23,662 bases of DNA from JBFMDN01 sp040753915 (GCA_040753915.1 JBFMDN010000080.1:1-23662), one strand, 5' to 3'. Shown: positions 1 to 7,868, numbered from the stretch's first letter. Made by a program: numbers and translations. The notes: a model not told the origin generated them from the sequence alone.

Positions 1-123
1 GCGAAAGCCGGAATCCAGTCCTTCCAATATGTTATGGACCCCGGCTTTCGCCGGGGTGACGGGGTCCTTGTTAAGTCAACGGACTGAAATCACGTGATGT
101 CATCCACGAAGTTAACGCCTATG
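1..123. repeat. Partial copy of 170-bp REP-like inverted-repeat element (element E)
   Basis: This stretch is identical to the corresponding part of the full copy at 134-303 and is cut by the window start. It contains GCGAAAGCCGG facing CCGGCTTTCGC and a second hairpin, ACCCCGG-ctttcg-CCGGGGT, the kind of palindrome that forms REP-like intergenic repeats in many proteobacteria. It ends with TTAACGCCTATG (112-123), the right terminal inverted repeat of the element. A 10-base spacer (gcttgggggg, 124-133) separates it from the next copy. Confidence 0.85.
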
Positions 124-133
124 GCTTGGGGGG

Positions 134-303
134 CATAGGCGTTAAGTTAGAAGTGGAACGGCCAATTGTTCGTCATTCCGGCGAAAGCCGGAATCCAGTC
201 CTTCCAATATGTTATGGACCCCGGCTTTCGCCGGGGTGACGGGGTCCTTGTTAAGTCAACGGACTGAAATCACGTGATGTCATCCACGAAGTTAACGCCT
301 ATG
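134..303. repeat. Full copy of 170-bp inverted-repeat element E
   Basis: The element is bounded by a perfect 12-bp terminal inverted repeat, CATAGGCGTTAA (134-145) and TTAACGCCTATG (292-303). Its core carries the TTCCGGC-gaaa-GCCGGAA and ACCCCGG/CCGGGGT hairpins. It forms a tandem pair with the partial copy at 1-123, and a third copy begins at 23567. It has no coding capacity. It looks like a non-autonomous palindromic repeat that inserted into the MITE-like element whose halves lie at 304-375 and 23493-23566. Confidence 0.8.
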
Positions 304-375
304 GCTTGGGGGGAGAGGGTCAGGATGAGGGGGGTGCCACGACTATGACGGACTCCAGGCTTTTGAGACAGTTTC
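304..375. mobile_element. MITE-like element, one half (GAAAGTGTCTCAAAA family)
   Basis: Read on the minus strand, this segment begins GAAACTGTCTCAAAAG, continues through a GTGGCACCCCCCC stretch and ends in CCCTCTCCCCCC. It is nearly the same sequence as 23493-23566, and its terminal region matches the right arm of the element at 10104-10302. The other half lies beyond the tandem E copies, outside this end of the window. Confidence 0.65.
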
Positions 376-376
376 A

Positions 377-824
377 GACGCCCATTCCACCGGTCTGCGA
401 CCCCCATAAGTGTTCTCGGCATATGGGAAGCGGAAAGAGCTTCTGGCCTCGCGTATAGACGGGATTACAATCGATTCGAGCCACCAATCCTCCGCTACAG
501 GGACCAAACCAAGGGCTTTCTGCCCTGTAGGGGGATATTAGCCATTGCCGGAGTTTGTGCCCGCTTCGTGAGGACTTTGTGAAGGTGTCAGGCGGCAGCG
601 TGATACGTCCGCTCCTCTTCGAAAGAAGCTCGCGGGACATGGAGCAGTCAGTCAGCCTTTACACGTTGTAAAATTTTCTGACGTATCCGAACGGCCAGCA
701 GAGCCTGGGATAGCAAAGCACCCCCCATTGAACGGGGCGATAGGACAGGTCACTGTGCGAACCAGGCACTGTGACGACGAGGCAATGCCTGGAACATGTG
801 GCGTTGTCGTCTCGCACCCGCGTC
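377..824. other. Intergenic stretch without a convincing gene
   Basis: No frame here has a good ribosome site together with a recognisable protein. Short open frames exist, for example one of 88 codons on the minus strand (374-640), but they match no family I know. Two hairpins are visible: CTACAGGG/CCCTGTAG at 495-530, with a competing inner AGGGC-tttct-GCCCT, and CCAGGCA/TGCCTGG at 762-792. The second lies 33 bases beyond the stop of the hydrolase gene transcribed toward it, so it could mark the operon end, but no T-run follows. Confidence 0.5.
762..792 (-). terminator. Possible 3'-end hairpin of the liv/hydrolase operon
   Basis: A perfect 7-bp inverted repeat, CCAGGCA (762-768) and TGCCTGG (786-792), lies shortly after the last stop codon of the minus-strand operon. 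It lacks a following U-tract, so it is at best a non-canonical terminator or an mRNA 3' stabiliser. Confidence 0.25.
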
Positions 825-1637
825 CTAGCCGAACACTTTGCCCACAACGGAAGTCTCATGTCCCGGTATGAGGAATTTGCGATCCTTGATGAGAGACTTG
901 ATCCTGTAGATGGACCTGAACCAGGCGTAGTGGTCATAGACGAGACTGGAGGGGACAGCCGGCCCCCAGTGTCTCGGCGCAGGTGTGATTGGCAAGAGAG
1001 AGCCGTCCATAAGAACTATTTCTGTCATATCCGGATATGCGATCGGGAGAACATGGACGGTGTCCCCTGCAAGGAGGTACGTTCCCTCCCTGGTTCTCAC
1101 AAGAAGACACTGGCTCCCGGCGGTGTGACCGGGTGTCAAGATCACACTCATCCCTGGCAGGAATTCCACGTCTCCGACCAGTTTCTGGCAGTCCAGACGT
1201 TCCAGCTCAGGAATAAGGCTTTGATCGAAATCGCCCCTGATCCGCATGGAAGGCAGAGGATCGAGGAGCTCCTTCCATTCCGTCTCCTGGAAAACATGAA
1301 CGGCCTTTGGAAACAAATGGCAATTTCCGGCGTGATCGTTGTGCAGATGACTGTAGATCACGCAATCTATCTGGCCTACGTCCACGCCGATGCCGTCCAG
1401 CGATTCGAGCACGAACCTTTCGCCTCCCTCAGCAGGACTCCCGGCCCATGCCTTGCCGTCGACAATATATTTTGCATTGATTCCGTTATCCAGAAGTATC
1501 CGGTGAGATCCGTCTGTCAAATAGAAGCCCAGGTACGGGACGGTGAGCGGCAGTCCAACGTCCAATCCCGTCGTCAACTGCTCCTTTCTTACCTCGATGG
1601 TCCCGTAGACCAAGGGTGTTATCGTCCATTCGCTCAC
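825..1637 (-). CDS. Metallo-beta-lactamase-fold hydrolase
   Basis: This is a 270-residue cytoplasmic metal-dependent hydrolase of the MBL superfamily, in the broad group that includes N-acyl-homoserine-lactone lactonases. The dinuclear-metal ligands are visible: HLHNDH at about residues 97-102, PGHT with His near 171, AGD with Asp near 192, and a C-terminal PGHE with His near 260. There is no signal peptide or membrane segment. GTG at 1637 is chosen because AGGAGG sits 7 bases upstream of it; an in-frame TTG at 1643 would leave only 2 bases. It is the last gene of the operon, 18 bases after livM. A lactone, ester or thioester cleavage role in catabolism of the imported compound is an inference from context. 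A quorum-quenching label would be over-specific. Confidence 0.85.
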   Translation of the reverse strand: MSEWTITPLVYGTIEVRKEQLTTGLDVGLPLTVPYLGFYLTDGSHRILLDNGINAKYIVDGKAWAGSPAEGGERFVLESLDGIGVDVGQIDCVIYSHLHNDHAGNCHLFPKAVHVFQETEWKELLDPLPSMRIRGDFDQSLIPELERLDCQKLVGDVEFLPGMSVILTPGHTAGSQCLLVRTREGTYLLAGDTVHVLPIAYPDMTEIVLMDGSLLPITPAPRHWGPAVPSSLVYDHYAWFRSIYRIKSLIKDRKFLIPGHETSVVGKVFG

Positions 1638-1655
1638 GGCCAATCCTCCTTTCGC

Positions 1656-2648
1656 TCAGGATCCGGACGGGTGCGCTTCCGGCTCCGTTTGCGAGTGTTC
1701 TGCGCGGGAGCTGAAGAATTCGATCAAACCGTTCGGCATAAAGATGATGACAACAATAAAAAGGCAACCGTAAATGATCCGAGCCCATTCCGCCTTCACG
1801 AATGTGGTGAGGCTTTCGTTGATGACAGTAAGCGATGCTGCCCCCACGAGCGGCCCCAACCACGAAGCCCCTCCCCCGAATAAGGCCATGAGAACAACCA
1901 GGATGGAGATGTTCACCTCGAACACGATATCAGGATGAATGTAAGTTAGATAATAGGCGTACAATCCTCCGGCCACCCCAGGGAAAAAGGCCGAAAGGGC
2001 AAAGGCTTTGAGCTTGAGCCACGGTGCATTGATCGCCATGGTCTGGGCCACTTCTTCGTCCTCCTTTATGGCCCTCAGCCCAGCACCGAATTTCGACTTG
2101 CCAACCCAAACGCTGACCCCGACCGTGATGAGCATGAGCACCAGCATCAGCTCGTAGAAAATCGATCTGCTTACCGCTATGGGAAGCGCCATGCCTTTGA
2201 TCCATAATCCGTCCGGTCCGCCCAGGAATCCCAGGTTCTTCACCGCGAGCTCTACCACAAATGCAAAACAGAGGGTCACAACGGCGAAATAGGGCCCGCG
2301 AAGGCGCAAGCAAGGATACCCTACGATCGCGGCGAAAACGGCCGCGACCAGACCTGCCGGGATCGACGACAGCAGAGTGCCGACACTGGACAAATCAAAG
2401 GCATTGGACATCATGGCTGTGGCGTATGCGCCTATCCCGAAGAAGGCGACGTGCCCGAACGAGAGATATCCTGCATACCCCCCGATAAGATTCCACGCGC
2501 TCGCGATAGAAATGTAGAGGAAGATTTGAAACAGGAAGGAAAGGAAGTAGACCGGCGGTCTGAAAAGCGGAAACAGGGCAAGAGTCGCTACGAGAGAAAT
2601 CCCCAGGAAGAACCAGACCCGCGATGCTCGGCGCACGGTCTCCATCAT
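1656..2648 (-). CDS. livM: Branched-chain amino acid-type ABC transporter permease LivM
   Basis: This 330-residue inner-membrane permease of the LivM family has a run of hydrophobic helices from about residue 10 onward. It carries the family segments NLIGGYAGYLSFGHVAFFG (about residues 50-68) and the later LGFLGGPDGLW and EDEEVAQTMAIN. The EDEEVA-type loop is the cytoplasmic contact with the ATPase. The start at 2648 overlaps the livH stop by one base (TGATG), so the two permeases are translationally coupled; the next codon is also ATG. An open frame extends upstream to 2852, but that part lies inside livH and is not used. The real cargo may be an aromatic or acyl acid rather than an amino acid, as is common for LIV systems beside catabolic genes. 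Confidence 0.93.
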   Translation of the reverse strand: MMETVRRASRVWFFLGISLVATLALFPLFRPPVYFLSFLFQIFLYISIASAWNLIGGYAGYLSFGHVAFFGIGAYATAMMSNAFDLSSVGTLLSSIPAGLVAAVFAAIVGYPCLRLRGPYFAVVTLCFAFVVELAVKNLGFLGGPDGLWIKGMALPIAVSRSIFYELMLVLMLITVGVSVWVGKSKFGAGLRAIKEDEEVAQTMAINAPWLKLKAFALSAFFPGVAGGLYAYYLTYIHPDIVFEVNISILVVLMALFGGGASWLGPLVGAASLTVINESLTTFVKAEWARIIYGCLFIVVIIFMPNGLIEFFSSRAEHSQTEPEAHPSGS

Positions 2649-3523
2649 CACACCTCGCTCTGAAAAAGGCCGTGGGGCCGAACCACGAGGATGACAATGA
2701 GAAGCCCGAAGGTAATCAGGTTCACCCACTGGTATGGCAAGAATGCAAGGGAAAGTCCCGTTATGATGCCGATCACGAGACCGGCCAAAGCAGTGCCCAG
2801 CACGTTGCCCACCCCGCCGACGATAACCACGAGAAAAAGATAGATCAGCCACAGGTTGTGAGCGTGCGGCTCAAAGGAATAGATCATGGCCAATCCCACT
2901 CCTCCTGCCCCGGCTGTGGCCACTGCAATTCCGAAAGTGATCATGCTGATACGTTTGAGGTTAATCCCGTAGAGCTGAGATGACTCCGGTTGCTGCCACG
3001 AAGCGCGAACCGCCTTTCCGGTGTACGTCTTCTTGAGAAACAGGTGAACGACGAGCACACCAACAATGGACATGACGAATCCCACAACCCACGGATACTG
3101 GAAATAGAAGGGGCCAACCTTGACCACGTCGGTAATGTAAGACGGAGTGAGAAGTTTAGGAGCGGGCCCCCAGATCAGGAGAAGGAGATTCTCCAGGATG
3201 ATGGCAATCCCGAAGGTCAGGATCATGGAGGACACGATCACTTCTTTGGACCTCGTAATCGGAAGAATGAGTATCCTATACGCCGCGCACGCAACCACGA
3301 ATAGAAAGGGTGTCGTCACAACGAGGGAAGCCACTGGGTCCATCCCCCACCAGTTGAGGAGCACATACGCGATATATGCTCCCGCCAGCCCGAACGCAGC
3401 GTGGGATATGTGGATCACCTTCATCACTCCCCAAGTGAGGGAAAAACCCACGCCCAGAAGAGCGTAAATGGCTCCCATCATAATGCCGCCGATGAGGGAC
3501 TGGATTATGAGGACTGAGTTCAT
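2648..3523 (-). CDS. livH: Branched-chain amino acid-type ABC transporter permease LivH
   Basis: This 291-residue integral membrane protein is the second permease of the HAAT/LIV importer. LivH hallmarks are visible: QSLIGGIMMGAIYALLGVGF at the N-terminus, the cytoplasmic EAA-like segment RASWQQPESSQLYGIN (about residues 175-190), and the C-terminal GLVIGIITG and VRPHGLF. ATG at 3523 is preferred because a CCGGGG stretch lies at proper distance. The in-frame ATG two codons earlier (3529) has no space for a ribosome site. The gene follows the binding-protein gene across a 122-base gap with a strong hairpin and overlaps livM by one base. Confidence 0.93.
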   Translation of the reverse strand: MNSVLIIQSLIGGIMMGAIYALLGVGFSLTWGVMKVIHISHAAFGLAGAYIAYVLLNWWGMDPVASLVVTTPFLFVVACAAYRILILPITRSKEVIVSSMILTFGIAIILENLLLLIWGPAPKLLTPSYITDVVKVGPFYFQYPWVVGFVMSIVGVLVVHLFLKKTYTGKAVRASWQQPESSQLYGINLKRISMITFGIAVATAGAGGVGLAMIYSFEPHAHNLWLIYLFLVVIVGGVGNVLGTALAGLVIGIITGLSLAFLPYQWVNLITFGLLIVILVVRPHGLFQSEV

Positions 3524-3605
3524 GTGCATCCCCGGAGTCGGAGAGATGGAGAAACAGAGTCTTTTCGCCGCGCATGTGCAACGGCGGCAAAGAGCAGACA
3601 GATTG

Positions 3606-3636
3606 GGGGAGCCCAGGGTACGACAAGGGGCTCCCC
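3606..3636 (-). promoter_or_regulatory. Intercistronic hairpin between binding-protein and permease genes
   Basis: A perfect 9-bp stem, GGGGAGCCC (3606-3614) and GGGCTCCCC (3628-3636), with a 13-base loop, begins 9 bases after the stop codon of the binding-protein gene. No T-run follows, so it is not a full intrinsic terminator. Hairpins at this position in ABC operons often protect the upstream message or attenuate read-through. That would make more binding protein than permease here, which is an inference. Confidence 0.5.
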
Positions 3637-3645
3637 GGGACTACG

Positions 3646-4854
3646 TTACTTCTTCCACGGCGGTTTGGGGTAGACCGGGTCGTGGGTCCTGACCTCCATG
3701 GGCCAGACCAGCTCTACCTTCCCATCGATGACCTGCGTGCAAAAGTCGATAGGCTTGGGAAGTCCTTTTTCATCAAACTTCATGGGTCCAGCGATTCCCG
3801 ACACCTCGTTCGACTTCAACCAGTCGCGAATCTTGGTTTGGTCGAGCGTCTTGGCTCCCTCCACACCCTGGGCGAGAGTCTGCATCCAGACATATCCGAA
3901 TCCGAAATAGAGCGGATATGCACTCAAGCCCCACTGCTTCTGGACATATTCATTGAGCTCTTTGTTGCCCGGGTATTTGAGCTTGTTGTGAAGGGAAGTG
4001 CCCGAAAAAACATAGTCTCCGTCAGGTCCCAACTCTTTCGTCCACTCCGGCACCACTGACCCGATACCCTGAAGTATGGCCTTCGGATTGTAGTCCAGCG
4101 CCTTGGCAGCTCGAATTGTCATCACTCCATCCGCGAAGAAGCCATTGGAGAAAAGAAGGTCGCAATTCATCTGCTTCGCTTTGACGATGAGCGGCGTTGC
4201 ATCAGGAAGGGGAAGATTGTATTTCTCGTCGATAACGCGTTCGATCTTCAGCTTATCGGTCCAGCGAATAATAGAATCCATAAGCGAGGCACCGATGGGA
4301 TTGTTCATCGTATAGATCGCTGCACGTTTGGGCCGCTGATCGGCAGGAAGCGTCTCCAGCCACTCGAAAAAGCCTTCGTACCACCACTCGCCCATAAGGG
4401 GCGGTCCGCCGAACGAGTAAGTATAGCCCTGCTCAAAGCTTTTCATGTGGCCGCCCATGGAGACATAGACGAACTTGTGTTTTTCCGCCACCGGCATGAC
4501 CGCTCGGGCTGCGGTACCGGGATACCCGCCGAACAGCAGGTCAACCTTGTCCACTGTAATGGCTTTCTCCGCGAAGGTGACCGCCTTACTAACGTTGGAT
4601 TCATCGTCGTAAATTTTGAGCTCTACCGGTCGTCCGAGCAACCCCCCCTTCTTGTTTACCTCGTCGGCCCAGTACTTCATCCCCCTCTCGATCCAGATCC
4701 CGGTTTCGGCAAACTTCCCGGTGAGCGGCAAGGAGCCACCGATCACGATCGGTTTCTTCTCCTGGGCCGCCGCGAACGTCGGAACCGCGAGCGTCACAGC
4801 GATGAGAGCCGCGATTGCCACCACAAAAGCGCGTTGAATAACTCTTCCTTTCAT
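3646..4854 (-). CDS. Periplasmic substrate-binding protein of LIV-type ABC transporter
   Basis: This 402-residue type-I periplasmic binding protein (Peripla_BP_6/LivK-like) captures the imported ligand. A Sec signal peptide is clear: MKGRVIQR basic start, a hydrophobic core to about residue 26, and likely cleavage around FAAA-QEKK near residue 30. The mature start PIVIGGSLPLTGKFAETG is the classic ligand-binding lobe opening. ATG at 4854 is chosen because GGAGG lies 6 bases upstream and the signal peptide begins there; the 18 extra codons upstream are not signal-like. Such proteins next to aromatic or acyl catabolic genes commonly bind aromatic acids. Ligand identity cannot be read from sequence. 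It lies between livF (84 bases upstream) and livH. Confidence 0.92.
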   Translation of the reverse strand: MKGRVIQRAFVVAIAALIAVTLAVPTFAAAQEKKPIVIGGSLPLTGKFAETGIWIERGMKYWADEVNKKGGLLGRPVELKIYDDESNVSKAVTFAEKAITVDKVDLLFGGYPGTAARAVMPVAEKHKFVYVSMGGHMKSFEQGYTYSFGGPPLMGEWWYEGFFEWLETLPADQRPKRAAIYTMNNPIGASLMDSIIRWTDKLKIERVIDEKYNLPLPDATPLIVKAKQMNCDLLFSNGFFADGVMTIRAAKALDYNPKAILQGIGSVVPEWTKELGPDGDYVFSGTSLHNKLKYPGNKELNEYVQKQWGLSAYPLYFGFGYVWMQTLAQGVEGAKTLDQTKIRDWLKSNEVSGIAGPMKFDEKGLPKPIDFCTQVIDGKVELVWPMEVRTHDPVYPKPPWKK

Positions 4855-4938
4855 GCTTTTCCTCCCCTCTTGGTTACTGGCTTGGAAATCGCTCGTCCTG
4901 TCGCGCATGCAGAGCCTCGGACCAGTTTCGCCGGAGAC

Positions 4939-5643
4939 CTAGAGTCCGAGATACGATTCTTTCACTCTCCGGTCAGCGAGCAGTGAATCCGCCGGGCCGG
5001 AGAGCGCCATTTCCCCGTTTTCCAGCAGGTAAGCCTCATGAGCTATGGAAAGCGTCTGAAGTACTTCTTGCGAGACCAACAAGATGGTCATGCCCTCGCG
5101 ATTGAGATCGGCCACGATCCTGAAGATCCCCTTTGCCACGATGGGAGCCAGCCCGAGTGAGGGCTCATCAAGCATCAGGAGCTTGGGTCTAGCCATAAGG
5201 GCTCGCCCGACGGCCACCATCTGCTGCTCTCCTCCCGAAAGGCTCCCTGCAGACTGCTTCCTCCGATCCTTCAGCACGGGAAAGAGAGAAAAGACCCAGG
5301 CACGCGCCTCCTCGGCTCGGGCCCGAGCCAGAGGCAGATAGGCACCAATATCGAGATTCTCATCTACGGTCATTTGTGCGAAAAGCTTGCGGCCCTCAGG
5401 AACCTGAACGACACCCTTTCCACAGATCTTGTCAGGGGAGAACCCCTCCAAAGAATTCCCCTCCCACGAGATCCGACCCGATTCCACCGGCACAAGACCT
5501 GACACTGCGTTCATAAGGGTAGTCTTCCCCGCTCCGTTGGAGCCTATCAGAGCGACAAGGCGTCCTTGCTCCACTCGCAACGATACACCCCTGAGAGCCC
5601 TCAGCGCCTGATATCGAACCACGACATGATCAACTTCCAGCAT
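4939..5643 (-). CDS. livF: LIV-type ABC transporter ATPase LivF
   Basis: This 234-residue cytoplasmic ATPase energises the importer together with LivG. Motifs in order: Walker A GSNGAGKTT (34-42), the family segment VPEGRKLFAQMTVDENL (81-97), ABC signature LSGGEQ (135-140), Walker B LLMLDE (155-160). The switch position reads LLVSQEV (188-194), where the family usually has LLVEQN, so Gln is kept but its neighbours differ. The start at 5643 matches the family N-terminus (MLEVDHVVVRY) and overlaps the end of livG by 14 bases. The open frame continues upstream to 5742, but that part is inside livG and not LivF-like. Confidence 0.94.
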   Translation of the reverse strand: MLEVDHVVVRYQALRALRGVSLRVEQGRLVALIGSNGAGKTTLMNAVSGLVPVESGRISWEGNSLEGFSPDKICGKGVVQVPEGRKLFAQMTVDENLDIGAYLPLARARAEEARAWVFSLFPVLKDRRKQSAGSLSGGEQQMVAVGRALMARPKLLMLDEPSLGLAPIVAKGIFRIVADLNREGMTILLVSQEVLQTLSIAHEAYLLENGEMALSGPADSLLADRRVKESYLGL

Positions 5644-6361
5644 ATTCGGCTCCCAGATATGCCTGAATGACCTCCGGATGGTTCGCCACGTCAGCAGGGT
5701 CGCCATCCGCAATCTTGACGCCGTAGTGCAAGGCCATGACACGGGAGCACGTATTCATGATAGCCTTCATGACGTGCTCGATCATGAGGATCGTGATGTT
5801 GTGCTCGTCCCGAATGCGGAACGTGAGCTCTATGGCGCCGCCTATCTCCCGGGGGTTTAGTCCCGCGAAGACCTCGTCCAGGAGGAGAATCTCAGGACTC
5901 AGTCCGAGAGCCCTGGCTACCTCGAGACGCTTGCGGTCCGCAAGACCGAGCTGACCGGGACGCGTGTGGGCTTTTGCAGCGAGGCCCGTAAAAGTAAGGA
6001 TCCGATGCGCTTCCTCTCGTGCCGGATCGATCCGGTCTATGCCGCGCCTCCCATAGAGCACCGCGGTGGTCACATTGTCCAGAATCGTCAAATCCATCAG
6101 CGGCCGGACGATTTGAAACGTCCTGCCAATACCCATTGCCGCGATCCTGTGGGGAGACAGACCGCTGATACGGTTCCCTTCGAGAAAGATTTCGCCACTG
6201 TCCGGCTTGTACAGACCGGAAATCACGTTAAACAACGTTGTCTTTCCAGACCCGTTCGGACCGATAAGACCGACGATTTCCCCGCGATTCACGTGAAAAT
6301 CCACGTCCGAGAGCGCTGTCAGTCCACCAAAATTCTTGCTTACGCGCTTCCCCATCAGCAT
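5630..6361 (-). CDS. livG: LIV-type ABC transporter ATPase LivG
   Basis: This 243-residue ATPase partners with LivF. Walker A is GPNGSGKTT (34-42), the Q-loop TFQ is at 81-83, Walker B LLLDEVFAGLN is at 159-169, and the switch His is in MIEHVM (His196). The signature region reads LGLADRKRLEVARAL (138-152) instead of LSYGQQ. A DRKRLE form occurs in one LivG/BraF subgroup, so this is a subfamily trait rather than damage. ATG at 6361 and an in-frame ATG at 6355 are both possible; neither has a strong ribosome site, which suggests coupling to the cyclase gene ending 15 bases upstream. The full family C-terminus (AYLGAEYA) is present. Confidence 0.93.
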   Translation of the reverse strand: MLMGKRVSKNFGGLTALSDVDFHVNRGEIVGLIGPNGSGKTTLFNVISGLYKPDSGEIFLEGNRISGLSPHRIAAMGIGRTFQIVRPLMDLTILDNVTTAVLYGRRGIDRIDPAREEAHRILTFTGLAAKAHTRPGQLGLADRKRLEVARALGLSPEILLLDEVFAGLNPREIGGAIELTFRIRDEHNITILMIEHVMKAIMNTCSRVMALHYGVKIADGDPADVANHPEVIQAYLGAEYAGS

Positions 6362-6376
6362 GCGGTTCGTCCGACG

Positions 6377-7162
6377 CTAATCTTCTTCCACGATTGCGAC
6401 AGGCCTGACCCAGCCCGCCGACGCTCCCTTGATCTTCACCGGGAAGCAGCAGACAGTGAACCCTTTCTGTCGCCCAACCTCAGAGAGATTGGCCATCTTC
6501 TCCATGTGACAGTAGCCGATCTCTATACCCGCGAAATGAGCTTCCCAGATCACTTTCGGGTCTCCCGTCCGCTTGAATTCGGCCGCCAGGTACGGCAGAG
6601 GGCGATCCCAGCTCCAAGCGTCTATTCCAACTACCTTGACCCCCTTTTCCGTCAAATACAGGGTACTCTCTCTGTCCATACCCGCACCCTTGACGAGATA
6701 TTGGGGAGTTCCCCACGCAGCGTCTGCCCCAGTCTGAATCAGCACGATATCCAGCGGCTTGATTTCATATTCGATGCGGTCTAACTCTCGCCGGACATCC
6801 TCCACGGTAATCCGGTCTCCATCCGGTTTATGGCGAAAATCCAGGATGACCCCATCTCCAAGACACCATTCGAGCGGAATCTCATCGATGGAAAGGGCGC
6901 GTTGACCGCGGTCCATTTTTGGGTGATAGTGAAAGGGCGCGTCCAGATGCGTCCCACTGTGCGTCGTCAAGGTGAGAAACTCCACCGCCCAGCCAAGCCC
7001 CTCGGGCAACTGGTCGCGAGAAAGCCCCGGAAAGAACTCCTGCATCTGCTGCGCACCCGCAGCATGATCTATATATTGGATCTTCGGAATCATCATTGGG
7101 GGATCGCTGGGAAGATCCGCCTCGATACTGATGCTTAGATCAACGAACCGCTTTCGACCCAT
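6377..7162 (-). CDS. Cyclase-family (kynurenine formamidase-like) metal hydrolase
   Basis: This 261-residue protein belongs to the cyclase family (PF04199), metal-dependent amidohydrolases such as bacterial kynurenine formamidase and isatin hydrolase. The diagnostic metal-site motif HSGTHLDAPFHYH is at about residues 68-80, and the N-terminus FVDLSISIEADLPSDPP matches the family (VDLS...). ATG at 7162 is chosen because GGAG lies 5 bases upstream; longer in-frame extension runs into the tetR tail. It overlaps the tetR 3' end by 23 bases, so both are co-transcribed, and it precedes the transporter genes. This suggests it opens or hydrolyses the imported substrate or its product. Substrate is unknown; cleavage of an aryl amide, lactam or lactone is the broad family expectation. 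Confidence 0.87.
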   Translation of the reverse strand: MGRKRFVDLSISIEADLPSDPPMMIPKIQYIDHAAGAQQMQEFFPGLSRDQLPEGLGWAVEFLTLTTHSGTHLDAPFHYHPKMDRGQRALSIDEIPLEWCLGDGVILDFRHKPDGDRITVEDVRRELDRIEYEIKPLDIVLIQTGADAAWGTPQYLVKGAGMDRESTLYLTEKGVKVVGIDAWSWDRPLPYLAAEFKRTGDPKVIWEAHFAGIEIGYCHMEKMANLSEVGRQKGFTVCCFPVKIKGASAGWVRPVAIVEED

Positions 7163-7868
7163 GATTGCTCCTTCGCTTTCGGCGGACCACGCGTGGCCGA
7201 CGGGACAGCCGTCCCTCAGTCGGCGGCGACAAGACCGCCCGAGCTCGACCTGACCTGACGCCATCCAGGAATATGCGAGCGCAATCTCGACTCAACTCTT
7301 CGATCGTTGTAAATTCCATTTGCCTAAGCACGTTCTTGTAGATAACGAGATTGGAAACCATCGCCTGAAAACAGCAAACCACTGTGCGAAAGTCTATGTC
7401 GACGAATCCCCCCTCTTGCACCCTGCTCTGCACGTAATCGGTCAAGCGGCTCATCATAAGCTTGTCTTTCTTGTGGAAATGCACTCGATGAAACCGGTCC
7501 TCCTTGAGCCGGGCATACATGAGGATCTTGAAGACCTCTCTGTCCTCTCGGTTCCGGGTATGGCTCAAAATGTGCCTGGCGAATGCCTCGAAGACCGCAA
7601 AATCGTCTCTGCGGGCAATGGGCTCGGATAAGTCTTCGTCCATGGGATGCGCGGTGTACGCCTCCTCGGCCAACGCTTCATAGATACGCTGTTTCGAGCC
7701 GAAAAGCTGGATCACTCTGGGCCTGCTCACCCCGACTAGCGCCGCGATCTGATCCAAAGTAACCTCTGCGTACCCGCCTTTCGCGAACAACGTCCGTGCC
7801 GCTGCTAGGATCTGGTCTCTGCGTTCAGGCGCAGATAGCTTGAGCTTGGTTATTGGTGCCATCCTCAT
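7140..7868 (-). CDS. TetR/AcrR-family transcriptional regulator
   Basis: This 242-residue one-component repressor has the standard N-terminal helix-turn-helix: RRDQILAAARTLFAKGGY then VTLDQIAALVGVSRPRVIQLFGSK (about residues 16-59). An all-helical ligand-binding domain follows. The C-terminal 35 residues are unusually Arg-rich (RRPRVVRRKRR) and overlap the next gene. It is the first gene of the transporter/hydrolase operon and would therefore autoregulate it. ATG at 7868 or 7862 can both be used; GAGG sits 1 or 7 bases upstream respectively, so 7862 has the better spacing. A sigma70-like promoter and an imperfect palindrome lie just upstream. Confidence 0.9.
   Translation of the reverse strand: MRMAPITKLKLSAPERRDQILAAARTLFAKGGYAEVTLDQIAALVGVSRPRVIQLFGSKQRIYEALAEEAYTAHPMDEDLSEPIARRDDFAVFEAFARHILSHTRNREDREVFKILMYARLKEDRFHRVHFHKKDKLMMSRLTDYVQSRVQEGGFVDIDFRTVVCCFQAMVSNLVIYKNVLRQMEFTTIEELSRDCARIFLDGVRSGRARAVLSPPTEGRLSRRPRVVRRKRRSNHGSKAVR

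Noticed and set aside
1..312. Tandem repeats as a CRISPR array
   Set aside because: The units are 170 bp with inverted-repeat ends and a constant 10-base spacer, not 25-40-base repeats with variable spacers. No cas genes are present.
825..1637. Dedicated AHL lactonase (quorum quenching)
   Set aside because: HxHxDH is shared by the whole superfamily. The operon context is substrate uptake and hydrolysis and shows no quorum-sensing genes.
771..1883. 370-codon open frame on the plus strand
   Set aside because: It is antisense to the MBL-fold hydrolase and to the end of livM, both of which show full catalytic or family motifs. The plus-strand product is low in recognisable structure.
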